Assembly (NCBI RefSeq): GCF_000002235.5
Contig: NW_022145609.1
Coordinates: forward strand, 11,513,328 to 11,577,327
Length of the DNA stretch: 64,000 bases
Origin: Strongylocentrotus purpuratus
Taxonomy: Eukaryota > Echinodermata > Echinoidea > Camarodonta > Strongylocentrotidae
Reading direction: 5' to 3'
Positions within the stretch are counted from its first letter, which is position 1. Every line of letters begins with the position of its first letter. The notes under the pieces are model-generated. The model saw only the letters and a program-made list of their open reading frames with translations, had not been told where the DNA came from and searched no databases. Below, piece after piece: positions 28,001-32,317 of the stretch. Made by a program: the position numbers and the translations under genes.

Positions 28001-31000
28001 ATGTGTAGTAGAGGGATTTTTCCTAAAGCCATATTGTGAATCTGTGAGAATTTTATTGTTTAAACAAAATGAATATAACCGGTTATAAATACATTTTTCT
28101 AACAACTTTGATATAGACGGCAGAATAGATATTGGCCTATAATTATCAAATTTATGAGGATCATCTTTTTTAAATACGGGGGTTATTTTAGCTATTTTTA
28201 GTTTATCTGGGACTAAGCCTGTAGAAAGAGAGAGATTAAATATAAATTCTACTGGCTGTACAATGTAAAATATAATTTTTTTCATTAAGTTAGTACTAAG
28301 ATTATCAAATCCAACTGAATTACTGTTTTGTAGTGATTTACTAATATGTAGAACTTCATTTTCTGTTATAGGATTTAAAAAAATAGAATTGTTGATAGAA
28401 CCAGTCAGATGATCCTTAAAAGAAGTATTGTTAGAAGAACTGACCATTGATGTGGTTATCTGTCTACAACAGTTTATAAAATGTTGATTAAATTCAGTTG
28501 CTATATGTTTTGGATCACAAACTTTCTCAGTTCCATTAAAAAAGTATTCAGGTAAAGATTTTTTAAGGCTTATTTAGTAATGATTTTATAACTGACCAAG
28601 CCTGTTTAGTATTATTTTTTATATAACTTTAAATTGTTAGAAAAGTATGATTTTTTTTTGCGTGCTTTAACAGATTATTCAATTTATTTCTATATTTTTT
28701 GTATTTTCTTTCATTATCCAATATATTGTTTTGCAGAAAGTGTTTATGATAAAGATTTTTCTTCTTTATGCATCTTAATAAATACTTTGTAATCCAAGGT
28801 TTTTTCATGCGTCTTTTAGTTTGTTTAGTTTTTGACCGAGGAAAATTCTTATCAAACAATTGAGTAAAACGGTTAATAAAAAAGGAATATGCATCATTAG
28901 CATTTGACATATTATAGAGATTAGTCCAATCTTCATGATAAAGATCATATTGAAAATTTCTTATATTATCATCTGAGTATTTCCCAGTAAAGCGAAATGA
29001 GCTAGGCTGATAAGTATTATTATTATTAGAGCTTTTAGAGACTAGAAAAATGGGTAAGTGGTCACTAACATCTGAACATAGACTACCTGAATCAAAATCT
29101 GAGTCAAATACATTGGTGAATACATTATCAATAAGCGTAGCACTGCTTGGTGTAATACGAGTTGGGGTTTTTATAATCGGGAATATACCAAGGACAGAGT
29201 TAAGCCGAAGGAATTCATTAACAGTATCATCATCTTTAAGTAAGTCAATATTAAAATCTCCAGTTATATAAATATGCCTATGTTCTTCACTTAATTTGTT
29301 AATAACATTGTTGTAAAATTCAAGGAATATTTCATGATTCGATCCCGGCTTTCTATAAATGACACCAACAGTAGACCTCTTACATTTTTTATCTAAAAAA
29401 TCAATAAACAAATATTCACATGTTAAGTTTGTTTCTTGATTATAAACAATGTCTGTCCTTACAGTATACATTATATATTTTTTTCACAAATAGTGCAACA
29501 CCACCACCACGCCCATATAACCGGTTAACATTCAACAAATTATAATCATCTAGATTGAAATTATTTAAGGTTGTCTCGTTTATCCAAGTCTCAGAAATTG
29601 CTATAAAAGAAAAGGAATGATTAATCATTGACATGAATTGAGAAATATGATCAAAATTCTTTGGTAAACTTCAGGCATTAAAGTGGATAAGACTTAAAGA
29701 TGAATCATATGAGAATTTTGCATTAAAATTTGAAGGTAGATAATATGAAGACTCAGAAGAATTATATATATATATACAAGTCAGGATCGACATCTTCTAA
29801 TGGGTCACACGTCAGTACCATGAGTACAACAGTAATACAATATTACAATATAAACAAATTAAAACAACAACAAAATGTAATTTAAGAAACAACAACAACA
29901 ACAATTTTTTTTTTTTTTAATTAAAAAAAAATGTATATTCACACCTGTAAATGTATATGCGATAAGATGGAAGATTGGGATGATCGAGAGAAGTCAAGTA
30001 TATCACACTTTCCAACAAAGTTATAAAATATATACTTTTTTTGGATAGTATTTATGGAAAGTTATGAGCTAGTAGAAGTTACGATGGATTACCATATTCA
30101 GAAAAAATGGTGAAAACTATGTATTCTTAAAGTATTTAGGTCAAAACAACAACAATAATAATAGTATCAACCAGAACTATGAAAATCTGAAAACAGAAGA
30201 AGTACATCATCAAATATCAACAAAACTGTGATATCTGTGAACAACAGAAAACATGGAGCAGTATGCCATTATTGATGACACTGATAATATTTTTTAATAT
30301 AGACGTAAACTGGTGAACATGAAAAAAACATTATTTTCAATTCACAACTATATTGTTTTTACTCTGCACTCTAATCAGGGTCACAGCATAAAGTATATTC
30401 ATAACATTACTTATAAATTGCATACAAGAGATAAACAAGTTGATTCTTCTTTTTTACTTGTCACCCATACACACGGGATAAATTAAAAAGAGACACATTC
30501 GGGTATAGATCTATTTTGAATTAATTATTTGATATAATATATAACAGATAATGAATTATATTTCAATATATATACTTTCAAAGCACAAAAGATTGGTGTT
30601 TCACTAAAAATACTAGAGATTTCGAGGAATAGTTTTCATGGTGAGGCAGAGAAAGTACATACGTATCAAATCAAAGAAGAAGGTCAAGATCTTCCTTACA
30701 TCTTATAATCTTCTTCTGGTTCTTCGCTGAGCTAGATCGCGGGATAACAAAAATACGGTCATCGGAAGACCATGCTGCATCTACCTTCACATGGTGTCTA
30801 GCATCAGCCAGCAGTTTACTATTGAAATCAGTTAGATCTTCCTGAATTCCGATTCCGGTATGCTTGAGGGATTTCCTGTTGAATATTAATTAGTAGCTGT
30901 CGGTATTTGTAGCTCGTCAACTTAACTATGATTGGTCTCGGTGGCACAGGTCCCGCTGATTTTGCGGGTTCTCTTTGCCTGCCAGCCTGATGACTCCGGT

Positions 31001-31244
31001 CAATGTGCTTCGGTTCGAGATCAATGGAAAGTTTTTCCTTTGCAATTTGGTAAGTGCAATAAGTAAGTTAATATTGTTTGATAATTTTCACTATTATGAT
31101 TATTGGTGATATTATTAATATAGTTGTATTGTTATTACTATTATCATTATCATTACTGCAATTATTAGTATTAGTTATATTATTGTCATTTATCACTACC
31201 ATCATTATAATTATTATTATTAATATTAGTAGTAGTAGTACTAC

Positions 31245-31301
<57 letters not shown>

Positions 31302-31360
31302 TAATAGTAGTACTAGTAAAAGTTGTAGTAGTAGTAGTAGTAGTAATAGTAGTAGTAGTT

Positions 31361-31394
<34 letters not shown>

Positions 31395-31423
31395 CAGTAG
31401 TAGAAGTAGTAGTAGTAGTAGTA

Positions 31424-31461
<38 letters not shown>

Positions 31462-31462
31462 T

Positions 31463-31495
<33 letters not shown>

Positions 31496-31545
31496 AAGTA
31501 GTAGTAGTAGTAGCAGTAGTAGTAGTAGTAGTAGTAGTAGTAGTT

Positions 31546-31598
<53 letters not shown>

Positions 31599-31924
31599 TC
31601 ATTATTAGTATAATGAGAAGATTAGTAATACGCGTTTATTATTATTATTATGATTTTTGTACATATTTTGTTTGTTGTTGTTGATAAATTAGATACCTTC
31701 AGGGCTATACAAGGGAATTCCTTAATACCAATAAAATCATGATAAAATCAACATGATTTCACATATTGAAACGCCCAAACCATGATCCACTGAAGAATGA
31801 TACAATGATAAGCAAGATTAACAAATACTTTATGTAATTTTATTTAGTCTAGGAATTACTTTGATAGGCCCGTTGGCCTTTTTTTATTCCCTCCGCATTA
31901 TGAGTAGTACATGTTTCTTTTGAA

Positions 31925-31981
<57 letters not shown>

Positions 31982-32127
31982 GTTGATTTTATTTCTTTGT
32001 TATTAACCAAAATTTGAGGAATAAACTTGAATTGAAATTGATAACAACAAAATATTTACTCACCGCCTCGAGATAATGCCAAAACGCTCACAAATAAAAC
32101 GCATACAAATTGAACAAATCTATCCAT
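271..32127 (-). CDS. Large tandem CTLD-FN3 mosaic protein gene, 27 coding exons, 3' incomplete
   Basis: The gene encodes a secreted or cell-surface protein built as signal peptide followed by (CTLD-FN3) x6 and a seventh CTLD; it continues past the left edge. Exons (high to low) are 32127-32064, 26351-26139, 25387-25187, 22913-22761, 21982-21845, 20934-20728, 20194-19994, 19426-19268, 17976-17839, 17057-16851, 14637-14449, 13285-13130, 12562-12425, 11933-11727, 11024-10827, 10002-9847, 9436-9299, 8193-7981, 7339-7136, 6653-6498, 5654-5520, 4091-3885, 3279-3082, 2590-2432, 2146-2009, 1427-1221 and 468-271. All have AG acceptors and GT donors and all junctions are phase 1, so the reading frame is unbroken for 4678 bases. 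Units are about 230-236 residues. CTLDs are known for ligand recognition and FN3 domains as spacers or adhesion modules; a recognition or adhesion role is inferred. No transmembrane segment is visible in the part seen. Introns are 0.4-5.7 kb and hold mainly transposons. Confidence 0.88.
921..1092 (+). mobile_element. tRNA-derived SINE, copy A
   Basis: The head AGTCGGTAGAGCAGTGG resembles a pol III A box and GGTTTGAAACC a B box. The body (GCGCTAGTGCCCTTTGGTAA, then GTCCCTCGGAGAGGAC) is shared with an inverted copy at 35815-35998 and a fragment at 5915-5975. The match between distant copies shows a dispersed family. Confidence 0.7.
1221..1427 (-). CDS. Exon 26: CTLD 7, N-terminal half
   Basis: Encodes VPCPDGYEEGPNGRCYRFRI, WWPTGRRTCDNEPDSDLAII and ends NITWWIG. 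Nearly identical in layout to CTLD 6, so probably a recent tandem copy. Sequons NRT and NIT. Acceptor CTTTCCAG, donor GTGATT. Confidence 0.88.
2009..2146 (-). CDS. Exon 25: FN3 6, C-terminal half
   Basis: Encodes VFVSGGDSVSGSVTGLLANA, SYDIKVAILTSKDIELGDTE and ends PVTVSTG. Tyrosine corner GLLANASYDIKV. Acceptor TTGCCTGCAG, donor GTTAGT. Confidence 0.84.
2432..2590 (-). CDS. Exon 24: FN3 6, N-terminal half
   Basis: Encodes GFDLNSQVVENVRASGGMYT, INVTWDLPENGCNAVGYKIY and ends ESDVLRSG. The donor GTTTGC is the least canonical in the gene; the frame and phase nevertheless match exon 25. Confidence 0.82.
2735..3075. repeat. Compound ATC/TCC microsatellite
   Basis: Long runs of CAT/ATC and TCC trinucleotides, with more than 25 TCC units in a row. 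It begins next to the donor of exon 23. The arginine- and glutamate-rich frames it produces are artefacts. Confidence 0.9.
3082..3279 (-). CDS. Exon 23: CTLD 6, C-terminal half
   Basis: Encodes GLSDLYIEGEWRWVDCSTTT, LWAPDYPSDVGLSCAALQPG and ends FSYLCELNPKG. The donor GTATTC is followed within a few bases by a roughly 330-base ATG/GAG microsatellite (intron strand). Confidence 0.87.
3590..3760 (-). pseudogene. Duplicated donor-side edge of exon 22 (CTLD 6a)
   Basis: A tandem copy, about 165 bases long, of the block that holds the 3' end of exon 22 and its downstream intron. The string TTACCAATCCACCA (WWIG codons plus donor) recurs at about 3730 and at the real site near 3882, and both copies share flanking text such as AGATGGAGCTTACCAATTTA. 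The copy carries only the last residues of the exon, so it is a pseudo-edge that could act as a decoy donor. Confidence 0.65.
3885..4091 (-). CDS. Exon 22: CTLD 6, N-terminal half
   Basis: Encodes TCPNNYEEGPNGHCYRFRIL, HWPTGRRTCDNVEDSDLAVI and ends DMTWWIG. Decayed duplicates of both edges lie nearby: the acceptor side at about 4235-4320 and the donor side at about 3590-3760. Sequons NRS. Donor GTAAGA. Confidence 0.87.
4225..4325 (-). pseudogene. Decayed duplicate of the acceptor-side edge of exon 22 (CTLD 6a)
   Basis: Reads on the minus strand as LVPCLNNYEEGLNSSSDCDF, matching the start of exon 22 (TCPNNYEEGPNGHCYRF) with substitutions, and is preceded by a similar GATC/AG acceptor context. 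The second hairpin cysteine is displaced and the CTLD core does not follow, so it is a relic. Confidence 0.6.
4487..4609. mobile_element. Short inverted-repeat element (MITE), 123 bp
   Basis: The ends are inverted copies: TAAAGGGCAAGTCCACCCTG and CAGGGTGGACTACGATCCCT, each with an adjoining ATATTAA. No coding capacity. It lies in the intron between CTLD 6a and FN3 5b. Confidence 0.65.
4665..5061 (+). mobile_element. TTAAAGGTAAAGA-family MITE, copy 1
   Basis: Starts TTTAAAGGGTAAAGAT and ends CTGGTCTTTACCTTTAA, an imperfect terminal inverted repeat. Shares internal text (GGTCATGCGATTGCATTG, GATAAGAAATTTGGCCCA) with copies at 24452 and 47484, which defines a dispersed family. Confidence 0.7.
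5230..5509. mobile_element. Fold-back MITE with about 60-bp arms, 280 bp
   Basis: The left arm GTGTTTCACAAAGAATAAGA then TCGACTTTAAGTTGGACTTA is repeated in reverse complement at the right end. It can fold into a long hairpin. It ends about 10 bases from the donor of exon 21. Confidence 0.72.
5520..5654 (-). CDS. Exon 21: FN3 5, C-terminal half
   Basis: Encodes LVYGGDVDSVTISGLLPERR, YTVGVGVILNLDTELTPVTT and ends VGTT. One codon shorter than its counterparts (135 bases). Its donor GTAAGT sits about 10 bases from the end of a fold-back transposon (5230-5509). Confidence 0.84.
5915..5975 (+). mobile_element. Fragment of the same tRNA-derived SINE family
   Basis: The block CGCCCTAGTGCCCTTACGAG followed by GAAGGCATTTATCCTCAT matches the body of the SINE at 921-1092. 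The tRNA-like head is missing. Confidence 0.5.
6259..6480 (-). repeat. Two extra tandem copies of the 3' half of exon 20 (FN3 5a) with donors
   Basis: The genuine exon end at 6498 is followed by two further copies in a period of about 117 bases. Each copy carries the codons for the TSCDV-GYKITY-L-EP-SQTEF segment in an open frame, a GTAAGTCC donor, and an upstream CTATAG that could serve as a poor acceptor. Only the 3' half of the exon is copied. They are probably non-coding but could be spliced alternatively. Confidence 0.75.
6498..6653 (-). CDS. Exon 20: FN3 5, N-terminal half
   Basis: Encodes EFDWGDANVQDLMATGIRVG, LEVTWTVSSTSCDVVGYKIT and ends QLDEPGSQTEF. The 3' part of this exon and its donor (GTAAGT) are duplicated twice more just downstream (6259-6480); this copy is the only one with the full 5' half and acceptor (CATACAG). 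Confidence 0.84.
7136..7339 (-). CDS. Exon 19: CTLD 5, C-terminal half
   Basis: Encodes GYTDQSVEGDWKWMDTCEES, LWASGSPSIGAHDCAALQAT and ends RGFVCEVASRG. The Cys after the W-x-W segment is shifted by one residue (MDTC rather than VDC) by a one-codon insertion. Donor GTAAGA. Confidence 0.87.
7770..7865 (+). mobile_element. SINE/LINE 3' tail with ATTGG repeats
   Basis: The block GCGCTTTGTAACTGCAAGG, then AGGCGCTATATCAAATATC, runs into TTGGATTGGATTGGATTGGA. The GCGCTATAT motif followed by a short tandem tail is typical of retroposon 3' ends in marine invertebrates. Confidence 0.4.
7981..8193 (-). CDS. Exon 18: CTLD 5, N-terminal half
   Basis: Encodes SSCPDNYEEGPNGGCYRFLL, YRRQACIFDVSYSDLLVIND and ends NASWWIG. 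Two extra residues lie before the DLLVIND block relative to other units. Sequons NRT and NAS. Donor GTGAGA. Confidence 0.87.
8355..8789. mobile_element. Inverted-repeat element with internal AATTGCTTGAACG repeats
   Basis: Ends GGTTGCGCTCAAGCAATTT and, inverted, GGGTGCGTTCAAGCAATTT (17 of 19 match). The core TTGCTTGAACG occurs again at about 8491 and 8686, like subterminal protein-binding repeats. No coding capacity. Confidence 0.5.
9299..9436 (-). CDS. Exon 17: FN3 4, C-terminal half
   Basis: Encodes VYVSGGESTSGAIRALPLGA, SYSMTVAVSTSKEMELQETA and ends PINASTG. The STSKEMEL stretch parallels LTSKDIEL of unit 6. Acceptor TTTCCACAG, donor GTAGGT. Confidence 0.84.
9847..10002 (-). CDS. Exon 16: FN3 4, N-terminal half
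   Basis: Encodes GFDSDALMVYNVTTQGYSNY, then IAVSWELPENNCDAIGYVIY and ends DGTGDRKSG. The PENNCDAIGY motif closely matches unit 6 (PENGCNAVGY), suggesting the two units share recent ancestry. Donor GTAAAT. Confidence 0.84.
10180..10345 (-). mobile_element. Possible retroposon fragment (GCGC-ATATCA type)
   Basis: The minus strand contains GTAAAGCGCATTGAAATATC and GAAATGCACTATATCAGTG, resembling the block at 7770-7865. Weak support; no tail. Confidence 0.25.
10380..10726 (+). mobile_element. LINE 3' UTR fragment with TTGAAC tail
   Basis: Contains GATAGGCCATTGGCCTTTG and ends AAATAAAACTTGAACTTGAA repeated. The same GATAGGCC/TTGGCCTTT block and a TTGAAT-type tail occur at 31840-32038, so both are copies of one retroposon 3' end. 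Confidence 0.55.
10827..11024 (-). CDS. Exon 15: CTLD 4, C-terminal half
   Basis: Encodes GLSDLSMPGSWGWVDCSTPT, LWAPDYPTGQPSRCAALRPD and ends LSYLCELLPKG. All core cysteines are present; no EPN/QPD or WND. Donor GTGATA; acceptor ATTATCCAG. Confidence 0.88.
11330..11545. repeat. Degenerate ATC-rich microsatellite
   Basis: Imperfect TCATCATCA and TCCTCC units in the intron between CTLD 4a and CTLD 4b. Confidence 0.7.
11727..11933 (-). CDS. Exon 14: CTLD 4, N-terminal half
   Basis: Encodes ACPDDYEEGPNGHCYRFRIL, RWMRGRQTCDNVDDSDYVII and ends EMNWWIG. Sequons NGT and NRS. Acceptor TTTGAAACAG, donor GTAATT. Confidence 0.88.
12425..12562 (-). CDS. Exon 13: FN3 3, C-terminal half
   Basis: Encodes DLQYGEDSSSTTVTGLNPNR, then TYNVSVAAFLNTEVLLSPVG and ends VQITT. 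The tyrosine corner is GLNPNRTYNVSV, with sequons NRT and NVS. Acceptor TTCTTTCCAG, donor GTAAGT. Confidence 0.84.
12964..13014. repeat. Poly-C and CT microsatellite
   Basis: A run of C followed by CT dinucleotides, about 115 bases from the donor of exon 12. Confidence 0.85.
13130..13285 (-). CDS. Exon 12: FN3 3, N-terminal half
   Basis: Encodes GFSDEEENVEGIKASPLMYG, MEVSWTLAPKHCNVEAYQII and ends EEAREFFG. The usual GY pair of the C strand is AY here. Donor GTAAGC. A pyrimidine microsatellite lies about 115 bases into the downstream intron. Confidence 0.82.
13370..13830 (+). mobile_element. LINE ORF2 C-terminus and 3' UTR fragment
   Basis: The plus strand reads FKGPTLWNNLTPSLKLA and, after a frameshift, DDFKQQFSFLKYILL stop, again the end of a CR1-type ORF2. 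An AT-rich 3' UTR follows to about 13830. Confidence 0.55.
13905..14103. mobile_element. TTTAAAGGTCAGGTG-type MITE, 199 bp
   Basis: The ends TTTAAAGGTCAGGTGAAATC and GGATTTCACCCCACCTTTAA are inverted; arms continue for about 30 bases (CAAATATAA/TTATATTTG). Confidence 0.7.
14247..14424. mobile_element. MITE with TACAGTCAAACCTG-type ends, 178 bp
   Basis: Starts TACAGACAAACCTGTGTATA and ends AGCAGGTTTGACTGTA. The interior contains two direct copies of an AAGACAGGTGGTC block. The flanking TA may be the target duplication. Confidence 0.65.
14449..14637 (-). CDS. Exon 11: CTLD 3, C-terminal half
   Basis: Encodes GLSSSPAWSWTDCEELNPWQ, LWAPGNPQPEGYGCAALDDS and ends HHFICEISPRG. It is the shortest of the series (189 bases), missing residues in the first loop. 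A QPE-like tripeptide lies before the core Cys, but the spacing and the lack of WND argue against a functional calcium site. Confidence 0.86.
14640..16489. other. Intron between CTLD 3a and CTLD 3b, unassigned part
   Basis: About 1.8 kb with one SINE-like head (15250) and an open but unrecognised minus-strand frame (14942-14679) that shows no known domain. I see nothing else to annotate. Confidence 0.5.
15250..15330 (+). mobile_element. Degenerate tRNA-like SINE head
   Basis: GGTCTAGTGGTCTTCTTTTG and TTGGTTCAAATCCAAC form A- and B-box-like blocks at tRNA spacing. No clear body or tail; probably a fragment. Confidence 0.4.
16490..16835. repeat. AAATC pentanucleotide satellite
   Basis: About 340 bases of AAATC units with ACATC and AAATA variants, ending some 15 bases from the donor of exon 10. 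Confidence 0.9.
16851..17057 (-). CDS. Exon 10: CTLD 3, N-terminal half
   Basis: Encodes PCPADYEEGPNGHCYWFAV, WHWGRQDCSEEPDSDLVIIN and ends DRDWWIG. The intron just downstream is a 300-base AAATC-type satellite that reaches within about 20 bases of the donor (GTGAGT). Confidence 0.88.
17582..17778 (-). mobile_element. TTTAAAG-ended repeat (GAGGGCGCAAGTAGCTA family), copy 1
   Basis: Bounded by TTTAAAGCC and GGACTTTAA. The interior GGTTATCTCATCAAGTCAGC and ATATAGAGGGCGCAAGTAGC recur at 23145, 42175 (inverted) and 52270 (inverted). No coding capacity. Confidence 0.62.
17839..17976 (-). CDS. Exon 9: FN3 2, C-terminal half
   Basis: Encodes FVQGGDATHAVVQDLRANTT, YNVTVAIYNNKDDELEESQA and ends VEGITS. 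The LRANTTYNVTV pattern is the FN3 tyrosine corner; it carries two overlapping sequons (NTT, NVT). Acceptor GGATAG is weak in pyrimidines but in phase; donor GTAAGA. Confidence 0.84.
17979..19267. other. Intron between FN3 2a and FN3 2b
   Basis: 1.3 kb of AT-rich sequence with a short poly-C run near 18780. No gene or repeat recognised. Confidence 0.5.
19268..19426 (-). CDS. Exon 8: FN3 2, N-terminal half
   Basis: Encodes EFDEQAVMVGNLMVSASLPT, then SLEVSWSLPVYGCSAVGYRI and YYSMADSMDDKESS. Typical FN3 B and C strands with W and GYRIYY. Donor GTGAGT. A run of open frame beyond the donor is intronic. Confidence 0.84.
19570..19905 (-). mobile_element. LINE ORF2 3'-end fragment
   Basis: The minus strand reads AAPNLWNNLPLKVRKSPSVN, then IFNQNLKHIFSINCKSKH, the typical C-terminus of CR1/L2-type ORF2. 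It ends in an ATT-rich tail near 19560. A frameshift separates it from an upstream GTSLIISKSILC block. It sits in the intron between FN3 2a and CTLD 2b. Confidence 0.55.
19994..20194 (-). CDS. Exon 7: CTLD 2, C-terminal half
   Basis: Encodes GLSDLTADDYWQWVDCTESN, LWAPGYPTCDDTHDCAVL and ends NSICEISPKG. An extra cysteine (PTCDD) lies six residues before the core HDC, unlike the other units, so an unpaired thiol or additional disulphide is possible. Donor GTAATA, acceptor TTTCAACCAG. Confidence 0.88.
20728..20934 (-). CDS. Exon 6: CTLD 2, N-terminal half
   Basis: Encodes GSCPDSYEESPGGRCYLFRN, then WWPAGRRSCDNTVDSDLVII and ends GKWWIG. It shows the long-form cysteine pair, RRSC as the first core Cys, and the NDEEELNYIMNRT helix-2 region common to all units. 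Sequons NLT and NRT are present. Donor GTAGGT. Confidence 0.88.
21845..21982 (-). CDS. Exon 5: FN3 1, C-terminal half
   Basis: Encodes EVVYGGKTSEVEISLDRVRT, then EYSFTVAAWTILDEELAVIG and ends VVATTG. This matches FN3 strands E-G: the L-x-x-x-T-x-Y-x-x-x-V tyrosine-corner pattern appears as LDRVRTEYSFTV. The 138-base size recurs in five of the six FN3 C-terminal exons. Confidence 0.82.
22112..22406 (-). mobile_element. hAT-like MITE with poly-G tracts, truncated copy
   Basis: The right end TTGCGTACGCGCCTG is the terminal repeat of the copies at 46238 and 48177. The interior AAATTTGGCCGATCGATA and TTCGTTTCGTTGGGG match the copy at 40488. The left terminal repeat is missing. Confidence 0.6.
22761..22913 (-). 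CDS. Exon 4: FN3 1, N-terminal half
   Basis: Encodes GFTPDEARPTNLIAEV, then TVTLKWDVSPFYCDVFGYRI, which is FN3 strands A-C with the conserved core Trp and the Tyr of the C strand. Like all units it has a lone Cys three residues before the GY pair. Splice sites are TTCTTTCAG and GTAAAC. Confidence 0.82.
23145..23342 (-). mobile_element. TTTAAAG-ended repeat, copy 2
   Basis: Same family and orientation as 17582-17778, sharing ACAGGTGGTTATCTCATCAA, AAGAAAAAGAGGATCATGGG and ATATAGAGGGCGCAAGTAGC. Ends TTTAAAG and CTTTAAA. Confidence 0.65.
23343..24451. other. Intron between CTLD 1b and FN3 1a, unassigned part
   Basis: About 1.1 kb between two MITEs, AT-rich, with nothing I can name. Confidence 0.5.
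24452..24825 (+). mobile_element. TTAAAGGTAAAGA-family MITE, copy 2
   Basis: Ends TTAAAGGTAAAGACCAGT and ACTGGTCTTTACCTTTAA form a near-perfect 18-base inverted repeat. The interior closely matches copy 1. Confidence 0.72.
24920..25088 (-). mobile_element. tRNA-derived SINE-like element
   Basis: The minus strand reads GTTGTGGTCTAGTGGATATA (A-box-like) and GGTTCGTGGTTCGAGTCCCA (B box), followed by a non-tRNA body. The second half does not close an acceptor stem, so it is a SINE head rather than a tRNA gene. Confidence 0.5.
25187..25387 (-). CDS. Exon 3: CTLD 1, C-terminal half
   Basis: Encodes GYHDNSVEGDWRWIDC, then LWSPGYPGNERDDCGVV and ends NYFLCEVSPKG. The cysteines DDC, VVCD and LCE are the core CTLD positions. 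The usual EPN/QPD tripeptide before DDC is absent (GYPGNER), and the WND motif is replaced by EIDDVVCD. Calcium-dependent sugar binding is therefore doubtful. Confidence 0.87.
26139..26351 (-). CDS. Exon 2: CTLD 1, N-terminal half
   Basis: Encodes ECPDNYLEGPNGHCYSYQY and ends at the SSWWLG strand. It has the N-terminal hairpin cysteine pair (CP...HCY) of long-form CTLDs and the first core cysteine (RGYC). Three N-glycosylation sequons (NDS, NLT, NSS) are present. It is the most divergent CTLD half of the series, with an SSPSSSAKDWA insert. Flanked by TCTCTCAG and GTAGGG. Confidence 0.85.
26878..29821 (-). pseudogene. LINE ORF2 remnant: APE endonuclease plus reverse transcriptase
   Basis: Endonuclease motifs in order: SFIAISETWINE, VGVIYRKPGSNHEIF, HIYITGDFNIDLL, TLIDNVFTN and SDHLPIF. 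Reverse transcriptase motifs: [67 protein letters not shown] and MYADDTTLIY; the C-terminal end reads WNSIPKYISDCKSIHSFKKK. Breaks seen: an in-frame TGA near 29683, a frameshift near 29475, a frame break near 28600, a deletion near 27955 that removes most of motif A (HTDK runs straight into KAFDIVNHRIL, so the first catalytic Asp segment is missing), and a frameshift near 26998. Confidence 0.88.
30655..31055 (-). pseudogene. LINE ORF1 remnant
   Basis: The minus strand reads QIAKEKLSIDLEPKHIDRSH, then PPRPIIVKLTSYKYRQLLIN and, in another frame, KSLKHTGIGIQEDLTDFNSK followed by VDAAWSSDDRIFVIPRSSSA. This pattern (RPIIVKF...GI-I-EDLT...AW--DGRIFV) is the conserved C-terminal part of LINE ORF1 nucleic-acid-binding proteins. 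One frameshift separates the two blocks and the N-terminus is lost. Confidence 0.7.
31078..31605. repeat. ATT/TAG trinucleotide microsatellite
   Basis: An ATT-rich start passes into a long imperfect TAG array. It adjoins the truncated 5' end of the LINE, and its poly-serine and poly-valine frames are not genes. Confidence 0.92.
31600..31839. other. Short unassigned intron 1 stretch
   Basis: AT-rich sequence between the TAG array and the LINE 3' UTR fragment. I see no feature in it. Confidence 0.5.
31840..32038 (+). mobile_element. LINE 3' UTR fragment, second copy, interrupted by TA microsatellite
   Basis: GATAGGCCCGTTGGCCTTTT matches the block at 10574 and the segment ends AATAAACTTGAATTGAAATT. 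A TA-dinucleotide run (31927-31978) lies within it. It ends about 25 bases from the donor of the signal-peptide exon. Confidence 0.5.
32064..32127 (-). CDS. Exon 1: signal peptide of the CTLD-FN3 protein
   Basis: The ATG opens a 21-residue hydrophobic leader beginning MDRFVQFVCVLFVSVLALSR, followed by one base of a split Gly codon and a GTGAGT donor. A basic/polar start and a VCVLFVSVLAL core are typical of a secretory signal. The phase (1) matches the acceptor of the first CTLD exon. An upstream ATG nearby gives only four codons before a stop, so this start was chosen. Confidence 0.82.
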
Positions 32128-32317
32128 GATGTCTCATGATCCAATTGGAAATTTCAAACTATACATACATGAAAAAACATGAACATATGTCTTAAAAATG
32201 AAAACGTCTGCAGGCTAATTATCCGCGAGTATGTGTCACTAGATCAAATACAAAGGAAGGTGAATGATGAATCAATCCACCTGTAACGATGACTTGTCTG
32301 ATTTAGGTAATGAAAAG

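Larger units (their letters stand above)
26605..31055 (-). mobile_element. Decayed two-ORF LINE (Jockey/CR1-L2 group), 5'-truncated
   Basis: About 4.4 kb in intron 1 of the CTLD-FN3 gene, in the gene's own orientation. Order on the minus strand: partial ORF1 (31055-30655), spacer, ORF2 from about 29821 to 26878 (APE-type endonuclease, then reverse transcriptase), short 3' UTR, and a tail of AATTC repeats at 26605-26625. The APE domain, the YADD reverse transcriptase and a simple-repeat tail place it in the Jockey superfamily (CR1/L2-like); the exact clade needs a tree. The 5' end stops inside ORF1 next to an ATT/TAG microsatellite. ORF2 has at least five breaks, so it is dead. Confidence 0.88.

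Noticed and set aside
26878-29821. Retroviral or LTR-type pol
   Set aside because: It has an APE-type endonuclease, no integrase, protease or LTRs, and a simple-repeat tail, so it is a LINE.
31078-31548. 156-residue Ser/Val-rich open frame
   Set aside because: It is the translation of a TAG/ATT microsatellite with no stops in one phase; no domain and no splice context.
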